From positions 6,413,588 through 6,468,125 of the forward strand of contig NZ_QXHD01000004.1 of NCBI RefSeq assembly GCF_011009555.1: 54,538 bases of DNA, written 5' to 3'. The translations under genes were made by a program, and so were the position numbers. This document shows, piece by piece, positions 1 through 8,684 of this stretch. This DNA comes from Adonisia turfae CCMR0081. Lineage in GTDB: Bacteria > Cyanobacteriota > Cyanobacteriia > Phormidesmidales > Phormidesmidaceae. Below the pieces are notes generated by a model. That model searched no databases, was not told the origin of the DNA, and was given only the letters and a program-made list of their open reading frames with translations. Position 1 is the stretch's first letter, and every line of letters starts with the position of its first letter.

Positions 1-2219
1 TCCCGCGCACTGTCTGCTACACGCTGAATAGATTCAGTCATGACCTGTACAGAATTCAAGGTGACTGCCAGCTCCTCAGCTTGTCGCAAGGCATCTGCTG
101 ATAGGCTGCGGGCGAACATCTCATTATCAGACGAACTCTTAGTCACCTGTAGTGCTGCTGCACTCACCTGCTGTACAATTTCTCGCAGATTTTGAATCGT
201 TAAGTTGAACGAATCAGCGACCGCTCCTAAAACATCGGCTGTGACCTCTGCCTGAACCGTTAAATCACCCCGGGCAGCTCCTTCTACATCGTCCAATAGA
301 CGAATTACCTGGCGCTGTAGATCCTCTTTAGCCTGTTCTTGTTCCTGCGCTTTTCGCTGGGCCTCACTAGTCGTCGTGAGAATGACCCGAGCCATCTTGT
401 TAAACCCTGTGGCCAGTTGACCTAACTCATCACTAGAGTGAACAGTTGCTCGCGCATTTAGATCTCCTTGGGAAACCAAGTCAAACTGCTGTTGAAGATT
501 ATCAATTGAGCGTTTCGATTGGCGATCTAATAAAAATCCTAATCCAAATACCGTCACAAAGCTAACGATACCTGCAGCACCTCCCATGGCAGCAGGATAC
601 ACTCGGGCAATTAGGTTTCGATTGCCTGGAGATGTGCTATCAGCAGGTAGCCGTCCTAAGGTAGCTAGATTAACCCCTGCAACTGCAATCACAGATGTTA
701 GTCCTGCAGCCCCTGCCATGATTAAGCGTTTAGTGGCAAGCGGCGCATTGTTCAGGGTATTAAAAATCCCCTCGCTTTCTACTTCAGGAACAACAACGGG
801 CGACTCTTCCCCTTGGGTAAAGGATGGCAGCTGATCGGCAGTTTCGATGCTAAAGATGTCATCGTCTCCAATGATTGCCTGGTCATCCTCCTCTACTAGA
901 CTAAAGCCAGAACCGCCACGGGTAACTGGAGCTTCAGCAAACCCTCCCTCTGATGTTTCTGAAGCCTCCGTAAATTCGGTAGAACCACCTTCGGATAGAT
1001 CAAATTCTGGCAGGCTGCCTAAATCATCAAATTCATCAAACTCATCGAGGAAATCGATATCGCCGCCTTGCTGACTTTCCAAGCCTTCCATCGTATCAAC
1101 GCCTGGAAAAGTCTGTTCGTCAATGTCATCATCCATTAGCCCATTGTCGGTGGTCTCAATACCTGGCAAGGTAGATGCCTCATCAAATTCTTGAAAATCC
1201 CCGATAGGCATAGTGTCGGGTTGAGCATCATCCGGTTCCATCATGAAGAGGGTTTTATCATCTGGCTCTTCTAATAAGTCTGAACCAGCATCCAAACCCA
1301 CTTCAAGTTCAGGGCGATCAATCTCCAGAGAACTACTACCTGTCTCTAAAAAGTCATCCACATCTGGAAAGTCTTCCAGCTCACCCGATGAAGACGGTGC
1401 AGATGGAAAAGCTTCGTCGAAATCATCTTGATCAAATTGTGATACATCTTGAATGGGTGCTGAAGACCCATCACGGACGACGCTATCGAGGGTAATCTCT
1501 TCTTCCTCTGAGGATTCAATAAGACCTTCCAAGCTGCTGTCCGCAAATGGATCTAAAAGTTCAGCATTACCTAGATCTCCACCTATGGACAAATCGCTAA
1601 TGGAGAATGGATCGTCCTCGTCGTCCAACTCTAAACCTTGATCACCAGAGGTGCTCTCATAATCAGCAGTAGCATTGAAGGGATCGCCTGTAGCTTCAGT
1701 GGCAAGATCATAGCTATCTTCATTTTCTAGTGCATTTGGTTCGGGTGCACTTAGGTCAGTGGGTGAGTCTACTGTTGGCTCGGTTTGAAAACTTGCCCCA
1801 TCTGCTTCTTCAAAGGACAAATCGAGCCCGGCACTCAAGTCATCACCCTCTTCTCCCATATCGCCATAGAGCTCTATGGAGTCAAACAGACCATCTGCAG
1901 TAATATCCTCTATGCCATTCTCATCAGCCTGTACCTGGCTAACATCCATCTGTTCTGCATAGGTAAGGCCATTGTTGGCGTAATTAACGAACTCAGGATC
2001 GGACGTTAAATTTAAGACGGATTTATATTGAGTGCGGGCTACATCGTACGCACTTAGCCCATAGCAATAGATGTGACCCTTGAGCAGGAGCACATTGGGA
2101 TCGCTCGGGTAATTTTCTGCCAGTTGCTCAATAATGTCAGCAGCTTGTTCATAACTGCCCTGCATATATGCACGTTCTGCTGCTTGATAGGTTTGAGCGT
2201 AATCTATGCCCGATGCCAT
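1..2219 (-). CDS. Methyl-accepting chemotaxis protein with TPR and acidic linker (PilJ/HmpD type), C-terminus outside window
   Basis: Receptor-transducer for a CheA-type pathway, most likely steering type IV pili. 739 codons are visible; the signalling tip lies beyond the left edge. Residues about 5-75 form a TPR-like helical segment. Residues about 85-480 are a very acidic Asp/Glu/Ser/Gly linker. Two hydrophobic segments follow (about 497-515 and 545-562), then HAMP-like stretches (about 573-620 and 640-675) and the start of the MCP coiled coil. The ATG at 2219 has a good AGGAGA site 6-8 bases upstream. No GAF domain is visible, unlike the second receptor at 45114. It is last in view of a minus-strand series PATAN-REC, CheY, CheW, MCP, the order of Synechocystis slr1041-slr1044 and Nostoc hmp genes; a CheA would be expected next. 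Many plus-strand frames here are mirror images of the acidic linker. Confidence 0.9.
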   Translation of the reverse strand, partial: MASGIDYAQTYQAAERAYMQGSYEQAADIIEQLAENYPSDPNVLLLKGHIYCYGLSAYDVARTQYKSVLNLTSDPEFVNYANNGLTYAEQMDVSQVQADENGIEDITADGLFDSIELYGDMGEEGDDLSAGLDLSFEEADGASFQTEPTVDSPTDLSAPEPNALENEDSYDLATEATGDPFNATADYESTSGDQGLELDDEDDPFSISDLSIGGDLGNAELLDPFADSSLEGLIESSEEEEITLDSVVRDGSSAPIQDVSQFDQDDFDEAFPSAPSSSGELEDFPDVDDFLETGSSSLEIDRPELEVGLDAGSDLLEEPDDKTLFMMEPDDAQPDTMPIGDFQEFDEASTLPGIETTDNGLMDDDIDEQTFPGVDTMEGLESQQGGDIDFLDEFDEFDDLGSLPEFDLSEGGSTEFTEASETSEGGFAEAPVTRGGSGFSLVEEDDQAIIGDDDIFSIETADQLPSFTQGEESPVVVPEVESEGIFNTLNNAPLATKRLIMAGAAGLTSVIAVAGVNLATLGRLPADSTSPGNRNLIARVYPAAMGGAAGIVSFVTVFGLGFLLDRQSKRSIDNLQQQFDLVSQGDLNARATVHSSDELGQLATGFNKMARVILTTTSEAQRKAQEQEQAKEDLQRQVIRLLDDVEGAARGDLTVQAEVTADVLGAVADSFNLTIQNLREIVQQVSAAALQVTKSSSDNEMFARSLSADALRQAEELAVTLNSVQVMTESIQRVADSAR

Positions 2220-2269
2220 CTGTATTCTCCTGCCAGTCTAAACTTCTCCATATTTTCAACCCATCGACC

Positions 2270-2800
2270 CTAAGCTACCCAACGCGCCGAGCGCAGTATG
2301 GCAACATGGTCTAATAGGCGTAATGAGCGATCCGTATTGGCATCTAGTACCCATTCCCCCTTTAGAAAAGGTGCCATTGTATCGGAGTAGTCGCGGGACA
2401 TCTTCATGCGTTCCGCATCTAGCCAATCTGTACCCACTATCTGATTAACGGCTAAGCCTAACATAGTCCCCTGATGTTCGACAGCAATCACTGGAATTTC
2501 TGCCCTGTCAGTATTCATCGGTTGAGAATAACCTAAAAACTGCCCTAGATCGGCAACCCATATGACACGCCCTTGTTCGTTCAAAGTTCCAAGTAATAAA
2601 GGAGACACATTGGGAACAGGGGTGATACGGTCAGGGGGATTTTCAATGATTCGGCGAATACCAATGGCAGGTAAAGCAAATTCATCATCGGCTCCGACAT
2701 AGAAGCGCAGATGAAGTTCGCCATCAGGCGTTTCAAGCTTTTGTAGTTCAGGGTCTTGATCTTGCCCTACTCCGGTTTGAAAGTCTGGATTACCTACCAT
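2270..2800 (-). CDS. CheW-domain adaptor (PilI/HmpC type)
   Basis: Adaptor protein of 176 residues coupling the receptor at 1-2219 to a CheA kinase. A CheW fold spans about residues 28-165; the core around 'PNVSPLLLGTLNEQGRVIW' followed by 'VADLGQFL' matches the usual CheW pattern of a loop, then a glycine turn, then an I/V-DL strand. The first 25 residues are an extra Gln/Asp-rich tail. It lies 50 bases upstream of the receptor gene and 32 bases downstream of the CheY gene, consistent with one transcript. It is the same length as the CheW at 44503, which fits parallel paralogous clusters. A cytoplasmic location is expected. Confidence 0.9.
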   Translation of the reverse strand: MVGNPDFQTGVGQDQDPELQKLETPDGELHLRFYVGADDEFALPAIGIRRIIENPPDRITPVPNVSPLLLGTLNEQGRVIWVADLGQFLGYSQPMNTDRAEIPVIAVEHQGTMLGLAVNQIVGTDWLDAERMKMSRDYSDTMAPFLKGEWVLDANTDRSLRLLDHVAILRSARWVA

Positions 2801-2832
2801 CGGCCCCTATTACCTCAAAAATCTTTGGCATT

Positions 2833-3198
2833 TCAATCACGTAGCAGTTGTTTGACTGTGCCCACTAGCTCAGTTGGCTGAAATGGCTTGGCAATATAAG
2901 CATCAGCTCCTTGTTTCATTCCCCAATAACGGTCAAATTCTTCACCTTTAGAAGAACACAGTACAACAGGCAGATTTTGTGTGGCAGGGTCAGACTTAAT
3001 ACGTCTACAGACTTCGTACCCATTCATGCGGGGCATGACGATGTCTAAAACGACTAAGTCAGGTAGATCTCCCTGGATATGAGCCAATGCTTCAACACCA
3101 TCGCTAGCGACAGTCACTTGTAGACCATTACCCTTTAATAAGTCAATAATCATTTCTCGTTGGGCAACACTGTCTTCCACTACTAAAACCGTACTCAT
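2833..3198 (-). CDS. CheY-like single-domain response regulator (PilH/PixH type)
   Basis: A stand-alone receiver domain of 121 residues, the usual CheY length. The acidic pair E8-D9, the phospho-acceptor D52 in the 'VVLDIVMP' strand, S82/S83 at the switch Thr/Ser position and K104 in 'IAKPF' are all present, so it should be phosphorylatable. The tryptophan-containing stretch 'EFDRYWGMKQGADAY' is typical of cyanobacterial PilH/PixH proteins. It lies between the PATAN-REC gene (3520) and CheW (2800). In the family model one REC protein stimulates and the other dampens pilus extension, but which does what here cannot be read from sequence. Confidence 0.92.
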   Translation of the reverse strand: MSTVLVVEDSVAQREMIIDLLKGNGLQVTVASDGVEALAHIQGDLPDLVVLDIVMPRMNGYEVCRRIKSDPATQNLPVVLCSSKGEEFDRYWGMKQGADAYIAKPFQPTELVGTVKQLLRD

Positions 3199-3519
3199 AA
3201 CCTGAATTTCGCCGTTTAAGACCGGTTCATATCTTGATTCAACCCATTATGCCCCCCTAGGGGGAAATAACTATTTAAGTTGACTAATATGCCCAGTTAA
3301 TTGGGATTCACCTGGGAAAGCAGCGATTGGTTGGCTATTTGGTGCATGATGGTATGCACACCCTACCGCTTGTGCCTAATAAAATACCCGTACGTATCTA
3401 ATTTATTAAACTTTCATCAAAATTCTTTTGGTTGGATGGAGCGTAATGGTTCTACAAGTTACGTAAAAATCATTAATAAATTCGAAAAGAGAATGATTTC
3501 CACTCGATATCTTCCATCA
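3199..3519. other. Intergenic spacer in the first chemotaxis cluster
   Basis: 321 bases without a convincing gene. A 12-base GC palindrome (CCCCCTAGGGGG, 3253-3264) lies about 60 bases upstream of the CheY start and would be in its leader if transcription enters from the PATAN-REC gene. The rest is AT-rich. An 82-codon plus-strand frame overlaps the end of the PATAN-REC gene and has no family resemblance, so I do not call it. Confidence 0.5.
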
Positions 3520-4713
3520 TTATGGATTACTCCAGTTCTCAGGGTTTAGGGTAGCTGATATTTCCTGCTCAAGTAGCATTTCAGGGGCAAGACGCTTAGG
3601 ATTGCCCCTACCTACGTATCTTTCTACTAAGGCTAACAGCTCTGGTTCGCCAAAGGGTTTAGTTAGATAGTCTGTGGCTCCAACCATGTTGGCTTTGACA
3701 CGATCTACAAAGCTGTCTTTCCCTGTCAGCATGATGATAGGAACTGATTGGAAATATGGAGCCTGTCTCAACATGGCACATAGTTGATGCCCTTCTAGTT
3801 CAGGCATAGCTACATCACAGAGAATGAGATCGGGCTTAAGACTGAACAGTAAACTCAAGGCTTTTACTGGATTCCCAATGGATGTGACTTCGTAGCCATA
3901 GGCATCCAGCATCATTTCTATGGCCTGTCTGACAGCTAGGGTGTCGTCAATACATACGATGCGAGGAACGGCATTATTAATAGGGGCTTTAGTCTGGATG
4001 CGATGCGATGCCTGTAGACTATGCACCATTTGGATGTGCCCTTTCTGGACATAAGGATATAGCCCGTTAGCAACACTAAAAATATTTCGACTTAGGTGGC
4101 GCGAGATTTGAATCACAGATGTTTTGCCATCAGACATGGCCAAAAGTGGCGGTAGGGATGCTGAGTCTGTACGGTAAGTGTCGGCTAGGAAGGGGCAATC
4201 GTAAAAAGAATTTAACCGAGGCTGTAGTCGCAACCATCCCTGTAACTGTCGAATCACTCGCTTTACCAGGGGTTTGGTGTCAAATTCGGTAAGTTGAGGG
4301 CTCAGGGAGGCGTGAAAGCGAAACAAAAATCGCCCTTGATGTAAGCTGATGACTTCAAAAAGCGTTTCTTCGATCAAACGGTAAAGTACGGAACGTGCTT
4401 GTTGAGTGGTGAGATGGCCATTTTCTAGCAACCACCATAGAGCTCCGTACTCTGGTGGACGGAGGGGAGTTAGATTAGACAGGTCAACACTTTCCCACTG
4501 AACCTCTAACTTGAGGGGATACAAAATATCGCGCAGCCGATTTAGCTGTTCATTGGTGCGTCCAGCGTAAAGAATGCCGCCATTGGCAAAAAACACTAGC
4601 CATGAGTTAGCTGGCCCATCGAAAGATTCAATATAAAGTTCTCCGGTTTGCTGACCAATATCAATCAGTTGAAAAATACTGCGAATATCCAGCTCGCTTA
4701 ACTGGCCCTGCAT
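3520..4713 (-). CDS. PATAN (DUF4388) - REC response regulator (PilG/PatA type)
   Basis: Two-domain regulator of 397 residues. Residues about 1-230 form a PATAN/DUF4388 region, starting with the typical 'ELDIRSIFQLIDIGQQTGEL' pattern. Residues 250-372 form a receiver with D256/D257, phospho-acceptor D300 ('LILCDVAMP'), T330 and K352 ('LTKPFG'). There is no DNA-binding output domain; PATAN proteins of this type act by protein contacts, and in Synechocystis PixG-like relatives influence pilus motors. First gene of the minus-strand taxis cluster, divergent from hmpF across a 517-base spacer. The paralogue at 42765 has the same layout but a strongly diverged N-terminal half. Confidence 0.9.
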   Translation of the reverse strand: MQGQLSELDIRSIFQLIDIGQQTGELYIESFDGPANSWLVFFANGGILYAGRTNEQLNRLRDILYPLKLEVQWESVDLSNLTPLRPPEYGALWWLLENGHLTTQQARSVLYRLIEETLFEVISLHQGRFLFRFHASLSPQLTEFDTKPLVKRVIRQLQGWLRLQPRLNSFYDCPFLADTYRTDSASLPPLLAMSDGKTSVIQISRHLSRNIFSVANGLYPYVQKGHIQMVHSLQASHRIQTKAPINNAVPRIVCIDDTLAVRQAIEMMLDAYGYEVTSIGNPVKALSLLFSLKPDLILCDVAMPELEGHQLCAMLRQAPYFQSVPIIMLTGKDSFVDRVKANMVGATDYLTKPFGEPELLALVERYVGRGNPKRLAPEMLLEQEISATLNPENWSNP

Positions 4714-5230
4714 AGATTTGTCCTAAGGAATTGGCACTTGGTAACTAGGTTGGCTACATTGATATACGGCATTAGCTACAATTATTAGCACTTAACTACA
4801 GTTACACTGTCTTTATATGAGGTGGCTATGTGCTCTAAGCAGTTTAGCTGCTGTTTATAAAGTGACATTTTTTATGTGAATGGTATGTGGTGGTGTCTAT
4901 TGATTAGCCGTATGCGCACGTAGGAATGTACATATTAGAGAGGAATTAATTCATTGAAGTGATAGTTAACCTCCATGGTTTAGCGCTTTTGGGAGAATTG
5001 TTTTTTATAGGTTAGAGGTTTCCATCGGACACGTATACACTAGCGAATAGCTTGGGATTATTAGGTCTAGAGTCGCTCAGATAAATATCGTTTGGCTATT
5101 GATTTTGCTTCAATATTTTGATAAATACAGTGCCTTAAGCTTCTATATTACTAACTAAACGAGACGTGGATATTGTGTAACTGAGTAGCTGTTTCCGGTA
5201 GCTATTTGTATAGACGAAGGGGATGCCAGC
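4714..5230. promoter_or_regulatory. Divergent promoter region between the taxis cluster and hmpF
   Basis: 517 bases of AT-rich DNA between two genes pointing away from each other, so promoters for both are expected here. I could not assign -35/-10 boxes with confidence. No open frame, tRNA or strong hairpin stands out. An AAGGGG Shine-Dalgarno-like run sits about 7 bases before the GTG of hmpF. Confidence 0.4.
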
Positions 5231-6982
5231 GTGCGTTATTTGGCCGAGGTTCAGAAAAAAAGTGGATTTATGGGCAGCAGCCGAGCTGAGTTTAAACTCT
5301 TAGCTTGTGAGCGCTCGGAGCAAAATTGGAGTGCTGTCTCTGGAGATGAACTAGTCCCAGCTCCAGATGATGCAGGTTATAGCTCTGGCGCGCTGATTTT
5401 AATTGAGCTGTCCAATGGTCGTCAGGTTCAGCGTCATTATGAGGCGGGACGTCAGTTGGTCAGCATCCTGCAAAATTTTTCTAGTCTCAACAAAAAATTT
5501 AAAACTCAAGAAGACGAGATTGAACAGTGGAAAGAGTCCCTAACCTATCAAAGTCAGGCGCTTAATCAACGTGAGCTGGAGTTAGATACCCGCGAAGATG
5601 AAATCAAGCAGGCGGCGACTGAACTCTCTGAGTTAGATACGCAAAAGCAAGAGTTAGAGACATTTCGCGCTGAGCTAGATGAACAGCGCCAAGACTACGA
5701 ACGCAAAAACTCTGAGCTGGAGGGCGCATGGGCGCACTTAAACGGAGAGAAACAAAGGCTTGAAGAGCATCGTGAAACGTTATCGTCTCAGACAGGTTTA
5801 GATTCGAGCCAGACGCAAAAGCTAAGAGATGCCGTTGAGCAGTTGATGGTTAACGTAGTGCCAATGGAGGACCTGCGTCAGCAACTTGGTAGCACTCGTG
5901 ATTCCCTGGGGCAGTATCAGGGCATTTTACAAGGTTTGCAGCAGACTGGCTCTGAACAACAGGATCAGCTGCAATCTAAGAGCCATGATGTAGAGCGATT
6001 CAAGCAGTCGGTGCAGCAGCTTTACCAGACTGTTGATGCTGATCGCAGCGCTTTCAATGCACTATGTATAGAATTGCGGGAATCAAAGGTAAAGCTTGCT
6101 CAGAAAAAGCAGCAAAACCAACTGGTATCAGAGCAGATTAATCAGCAGAGTGGAGTATATCAAAAGGTCTATGAGCTACTGAATACTGGTGATCAGGTAC
6201 GTTTGGGTAAGAAAATTGACCTCACCAAACTTGAGGAGATGTCTATCGAAGACCTTGAGGCTTTGCTGACGGGTATGGAAACAGATTTGGAAAAGATGTC
6301 TCGCTTTGTTAGTGACCAAGAGGAAGAGCTGACATACCAGCAGCAGGCGATTGATGAGCTGAAGCAGAAAGCGGAAGCTGCTAGCGAGTATGACAGGATG
6401 CAGATTGAAGCTGATATCAGTGACGAGCAAGATCGTTACGATATGCTCAATAAAACCTTGGTTGGTCAGCGCCGTAATTTGCTGGAACGGGAAGAGGTAC
6501 TAAGCCAGCATCGAGCTGTTTTATTGCGGCGTCAGGGTCAGGCAACTGTTGATAGCCCTGTGGAAAATGCAGCTGATTTGGAGCCAGTGCTGGAACATAT
6601 CGATCAGGTCCGTCAGGAGCTAGCGACCCAGGCTGTGGAGTTAGAGAAGTTAATTGCTGAGTTGGAAAATCGCTGTAACTCATTACAGCAGCAGGTAGAT
6701 ACTAAGCAGTCTGAGTTGGACAATCAGCGGTCTAATCTGGAGAAGGAACGAGACACGTTTGAGCAGGCGATTAAGGATTGGGCTGGTTTGGAGCGTGCGA
6801 TCGCAACCCGTAACGAGTATATGGGTCCTGCGGCTGAAAAAATGGATACTATCCAACACATGCTGGATGGAGTATTTGTTACGCTAGAACGGTTCCAAGA
6901 GGTCAATGACTACCAGTTGCAAGCCATTGCTGAGATGCAGCAAACAATCCAGAGCTTATCAGGTGAGCCAGCAGCTGCATAA
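5231..6982 (+). CDS. hmpF: Pilus motility taxis protein HmpF
   Basis: 583 residues, the usual HmpF size. The N-terminus ('YLAEVQKKSGFMGSSRAEFK') and the following 'QVQRHYEAGRQLVSILQ' are the signature of this cyanobacterial family. From about residue 95 to 560 it is almost wholly coiled coil, rich in Gln, Glu and Leu, with no transmembrane segment. HmpF is required for type IV pilus-driven gliding or phototaxis in filamentous and unicellular cyanobacteria and localises with the pilus machinery. GTG start, supported by an AAGGGG site and by conservation beginning right there. Its position divergent from a pil/hmp chemotaxis cluster fits the known genetic linkage. Confidence 0.93.
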   Translation: MRYLAEVQKKSGFMGSSRAEFKLLACERSEQNWSAVSGDELVPAPDDAGYSSGALILIELSNGRQVQRHYEAGRQLVSILQNFSSLNKKFKTQEDEIEQWKESLTYQSQALNQRELELDTREDEIKQAATELSELDTQKQELETFRAELDEQRQDYERKNSELEGAWAHLNGEKQRLEEHRETLSSQTGLDSSQTQKLRDAVEQLMVNVVPMEDLRQQLGSTRDSLGQYQGILQGLQQTGSEQQDQLQSKSHDVERFKQSVQQLYQTVDADRSAFNALCIELRESKVKLAQKKQQNQLVSEQINQQSGVYQKVYELLNTGDQVRLGKKIDLTKLEEMSIEDLEALLTGMETDLEKMSRFVSDQEEELTYQQQAIDELKQKAEAASEYDRMQIEADISDEQDRYDMLNKTLVGQRRNLLEREEVLSQHRAVLLRRQGQATVDSPVENAADLEPVLEHIDQVRQELATQAVELEKLIAELENRCNSLQQQVDTKQSELDNQRSNLEKERDTFEQAIKDWAGLERAIATRNEYMGPAAEKMDTIQHMLDGVFVTLERFQEVNDYQLQAIAEMQQTIQSLSGEPAAA

Positions 6983-7008
6983 CCTCTACCCACACTAGTT
7001 TGACTTTT

Positions 7009-7212
7009 ATGATTTGGGTAAATGAGCATATAGATCCCTCTGGGATTGTCTACTCTGCCATCGCTTGTTGTGATCAAAATGCTGCTGAAGAATGCCATGC
7101 AACGTTTCAAGCATCATTAACAGATGAGCAAAAAGAAGCTGGTTGGGTCGCTCGATTGCGCACTGTAGACTCTTGGGATGATGTACCCGTCAGTGCTTTG
7201 AAGTTATCCTAA
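7009..7212 (+). CDS. Conserved hypothetical small protein
   Basis: 67 residues from ATG 7009; an in-frame TTG three codons earlier (7000) is the alternative. The sequence is soluble, with two adjacent cysteines ('AIACCDQNAAEECH') plus a third, and an acidic-aromatic tail ('TVDSWDDVPVSALKL'). I recognise the general look of a cyanobacterial conserved hypothetical but cannot name a domain or function. It lies only 26 bases after hmpF on the same strand and ahead of the S4 gene, so it could be co-transcribed with hmpF. Confidence 0.65.
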   Translation: MIWVNEHIDPSGIVYSAIACCDQNAAEECHATFQASLTDEQKEAGWVARLRTVDSWDDVPVSALKLS

Positions 7213-7256
7213 CGTCGTTGTCTTAGAGAACTAACTATTGCCTTTGAATATCCATC

Positions 7257-7481
7257 ATGTCCGAACACGTTATAAAACTAAGCCAGTTCCTAAAGCTCAA
7301 TGACTTAGTTCAATCCGGCGGTGAAGCCAAACATCTGATTCAGGCTGGCCATGTACGAGTGAACGATGAGGTAGAGTTACGACGCGGTCGCAAACTATGG
7401 GCAGGAGACCGGGTAACCTTTGCTAATCAAACCTACGATGTTATCTCTGATGTAGATAGCATCGATAATCTGAATCAATAG
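7257..7481 (+). CDS. S4-domain RNA-binding protein
   Basis: 74 residues, essentially one S4 domain (about residues 5-60). The 'LSQFLKLNDLVQSGGEAKHL' helices and 'GHVRVNDEVELRRGRKLWAGD' loop match the YaaA/YbcJ-like stand-alone S4 group. Expected to bind structured RNA, probably in or near ribosomes; no catalytic domain is attached. It ends 32 bases before a bidirectional hairpin terminator shared with the convergent lrtA gene. Confidence 0.88.
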   Translation: MSEHVIKLSQFLKLNDLVQSGGEAKHLIQAGHVRVNDEVELRRGRKLWAGDRVTFANQTYDVISDVDSIDNLNQ

Positions 7482-7512
7482 GCTGGGGCGTTGGCACTCT
7501 CAACCTAAAAAT

Positions 7513-7552
7513 AAAGCCGTTGGTATGCACTGTCAGGCATATCAACGGCTTT
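7513..7552. terminator. Bidirectional terminator hairpin
   Basis: Inverted repeat with 13-base arms (AAAGCCGTTGGTA at 7513, TATCAACGGCTTT at 7540-7552, one G-T pair) between the convergent S4 gene and lrtA. A-rich left and T-rich right flanks allow it to act in both directions. Confidence 0.8.
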
Positions 7553-7593
7553 GAAGGTTAAAGGTGCACAATAGATGCCTTACCTACTGACAT

Positions 7594-8286
7594 CTAATTG
7601 CGCAGAGGTGCGGATTGCAGGTGATGTTTATCGGTCTGAAGATGTCCGTTATTGCTAACAGACACATGGGCACTATGGCCGTTGCCATGGCCATTATTGG
7701 CACCCGCAGGACGAGGCTGAATCAGTCCATACCCACCGTGATTCCTTTCATATATCACGTTGATTTGGTCAGTCTCCAAGTTATAAAACACATAAAAATC
7801 GTGATCAATAAGCTGTAGATTTTCCAGGGCTTCTTGCACTGACATGGGAGCCATTGCAAAATATTTTGTTCTAACTACCTCTGCTGGCAGTTGGGGCTGG
7901 CCCTGCTCTAACAGCTCAGTGACATGCAAATTCGCATCCTGAGAAGTAGTATCAATCTCCATGGAACGCACTGATACATGATCAGAACTGCGACGTTTTT
8001 CCTTGTATTTGCGAAGCTGCCGACAAATCTTATCCGCTACTAAATCAATACTGGCATATAGGCTTTCGCTGCTTTCTTCGGCCCTTACTACAGCGCGGTT
8101 TACATGAACTGTAACTTCTGCATACTGCCGATTGGGCATTTTTGTACCACCAGCCACAGACAAACAAACATCAACCTTATTGATCATTCGTTGAAAATGG
8201 CTAACTGACTTCTCAATTTTTTGTGAAACATGTTGGCGAATAGCCTCTGTAATTTCAAGATTTTTTCCTTGGATAACAAGCTTCAT
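7594..8286 (-). CDS. lrtA: Ribosome hibernation promoting factor, long form (LrtA/HPF)
   Basis: 230 residues: an N-terminal ribosome-binding HPF/YfiA domain (about 1-100) and the C-terminal dimerising domain (about 130-195, 'AMAPMSVQEALENLQLIDHDFYVFYN', shown here split as the diagnostic segments AMAPMSVQEALENLQLIDH and DFYVFYN). The long form drives 100S ribosome dimers in stationary phase or darkness. In cyanobacteria it is the light-repressed transcript lrtA. The tail after residue 197 is rich in Gly, Asn and His and probably disordered. It is convergent with the S4 gene and divergent from lipB across a 398-base leader region. Confidence 0.95.
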   Translation of the reverse strand: MKLVIQGKNLEITEAIRQHVSQKIEKSVSHFQRMINKVDVCLSVAGGTKMPNRQYAEVTVHVNRAVVRAEESSESLYASIDLVADKICRQLRKYKEKRRSSDHVSVRSMEIDTTSQDANLHVTELLEQGQPQLPAEVVRTKYFAMAPMSVQEALENLQLIDHDFYVFYNLETDQINVIYERNHGGYGLIQPRPAGANNGHGNGHSAHVSVSNNGHLQTDKHHLQSAPLRN

Positions 8287-8684
8287 AAAGCTGCCTCCAC
8301 TGATAGAAGATAAGCGATTAGTTTCACCCTAGCACTTTAATTCTGAGAGATTTTTTCTGTTTAGAAACATTTTTATCCGTTGATAAATCTTTAGGATTAG
8401 CGCGGGATGATTTGAGTCTTATGTGTTTCCTCAAGATCACAAAATTTCTTGTACAATAAGGGTTCTAGCACTTGTGAACATTGATCCCCTCCTTGGGAAG
8501 GGGGGTTGATTTTTGCGACTCTTAATACTTTTTTAATCTTTCTCTTGTGATGTATAGATAGTTCTGAATTACTCGATATCTCAGTATTTTTCTGACTCTA
8601 CTACATTCATTTTTTTGCATATATAAAGTCAGTTAAAGCAGGTATAAAGTGACGAAAAGCTGATACAGAATCAACATTCTTATA
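8287..8684. promoter_or_regulatory. lrtA leader / lipB upstream region with hairpin
   Basis: 398 bases between divergent lrtA and lipB. lrtA mRNA in other cyanobacteria has a long 5' leader involved in light/dark stability, so this region is probably partly transcribed. A GC-rich hairpin (8487-8505; CCCTCCTT loop GGG AAGGGGG) interrupts otherwise AT-rich sequence. No open frame is supported and no promoter boxes were assigned. Confidence 0.45.

Noticed and set aside
586..2273. Several plus-strand open frames of 60-82 codons
   Set aside because: They are complementary to the acidic, low-complexity linker of the receptor encoded on the minus strand; Ser/Pro-rich translations are its mirror.
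3301..3549. 82-codon plus-strand frame in the taxis cluster spacer
   Set aside because: No ribosome-binding site, no domain-like pattern, and overlaps the PATAN-REC gene.
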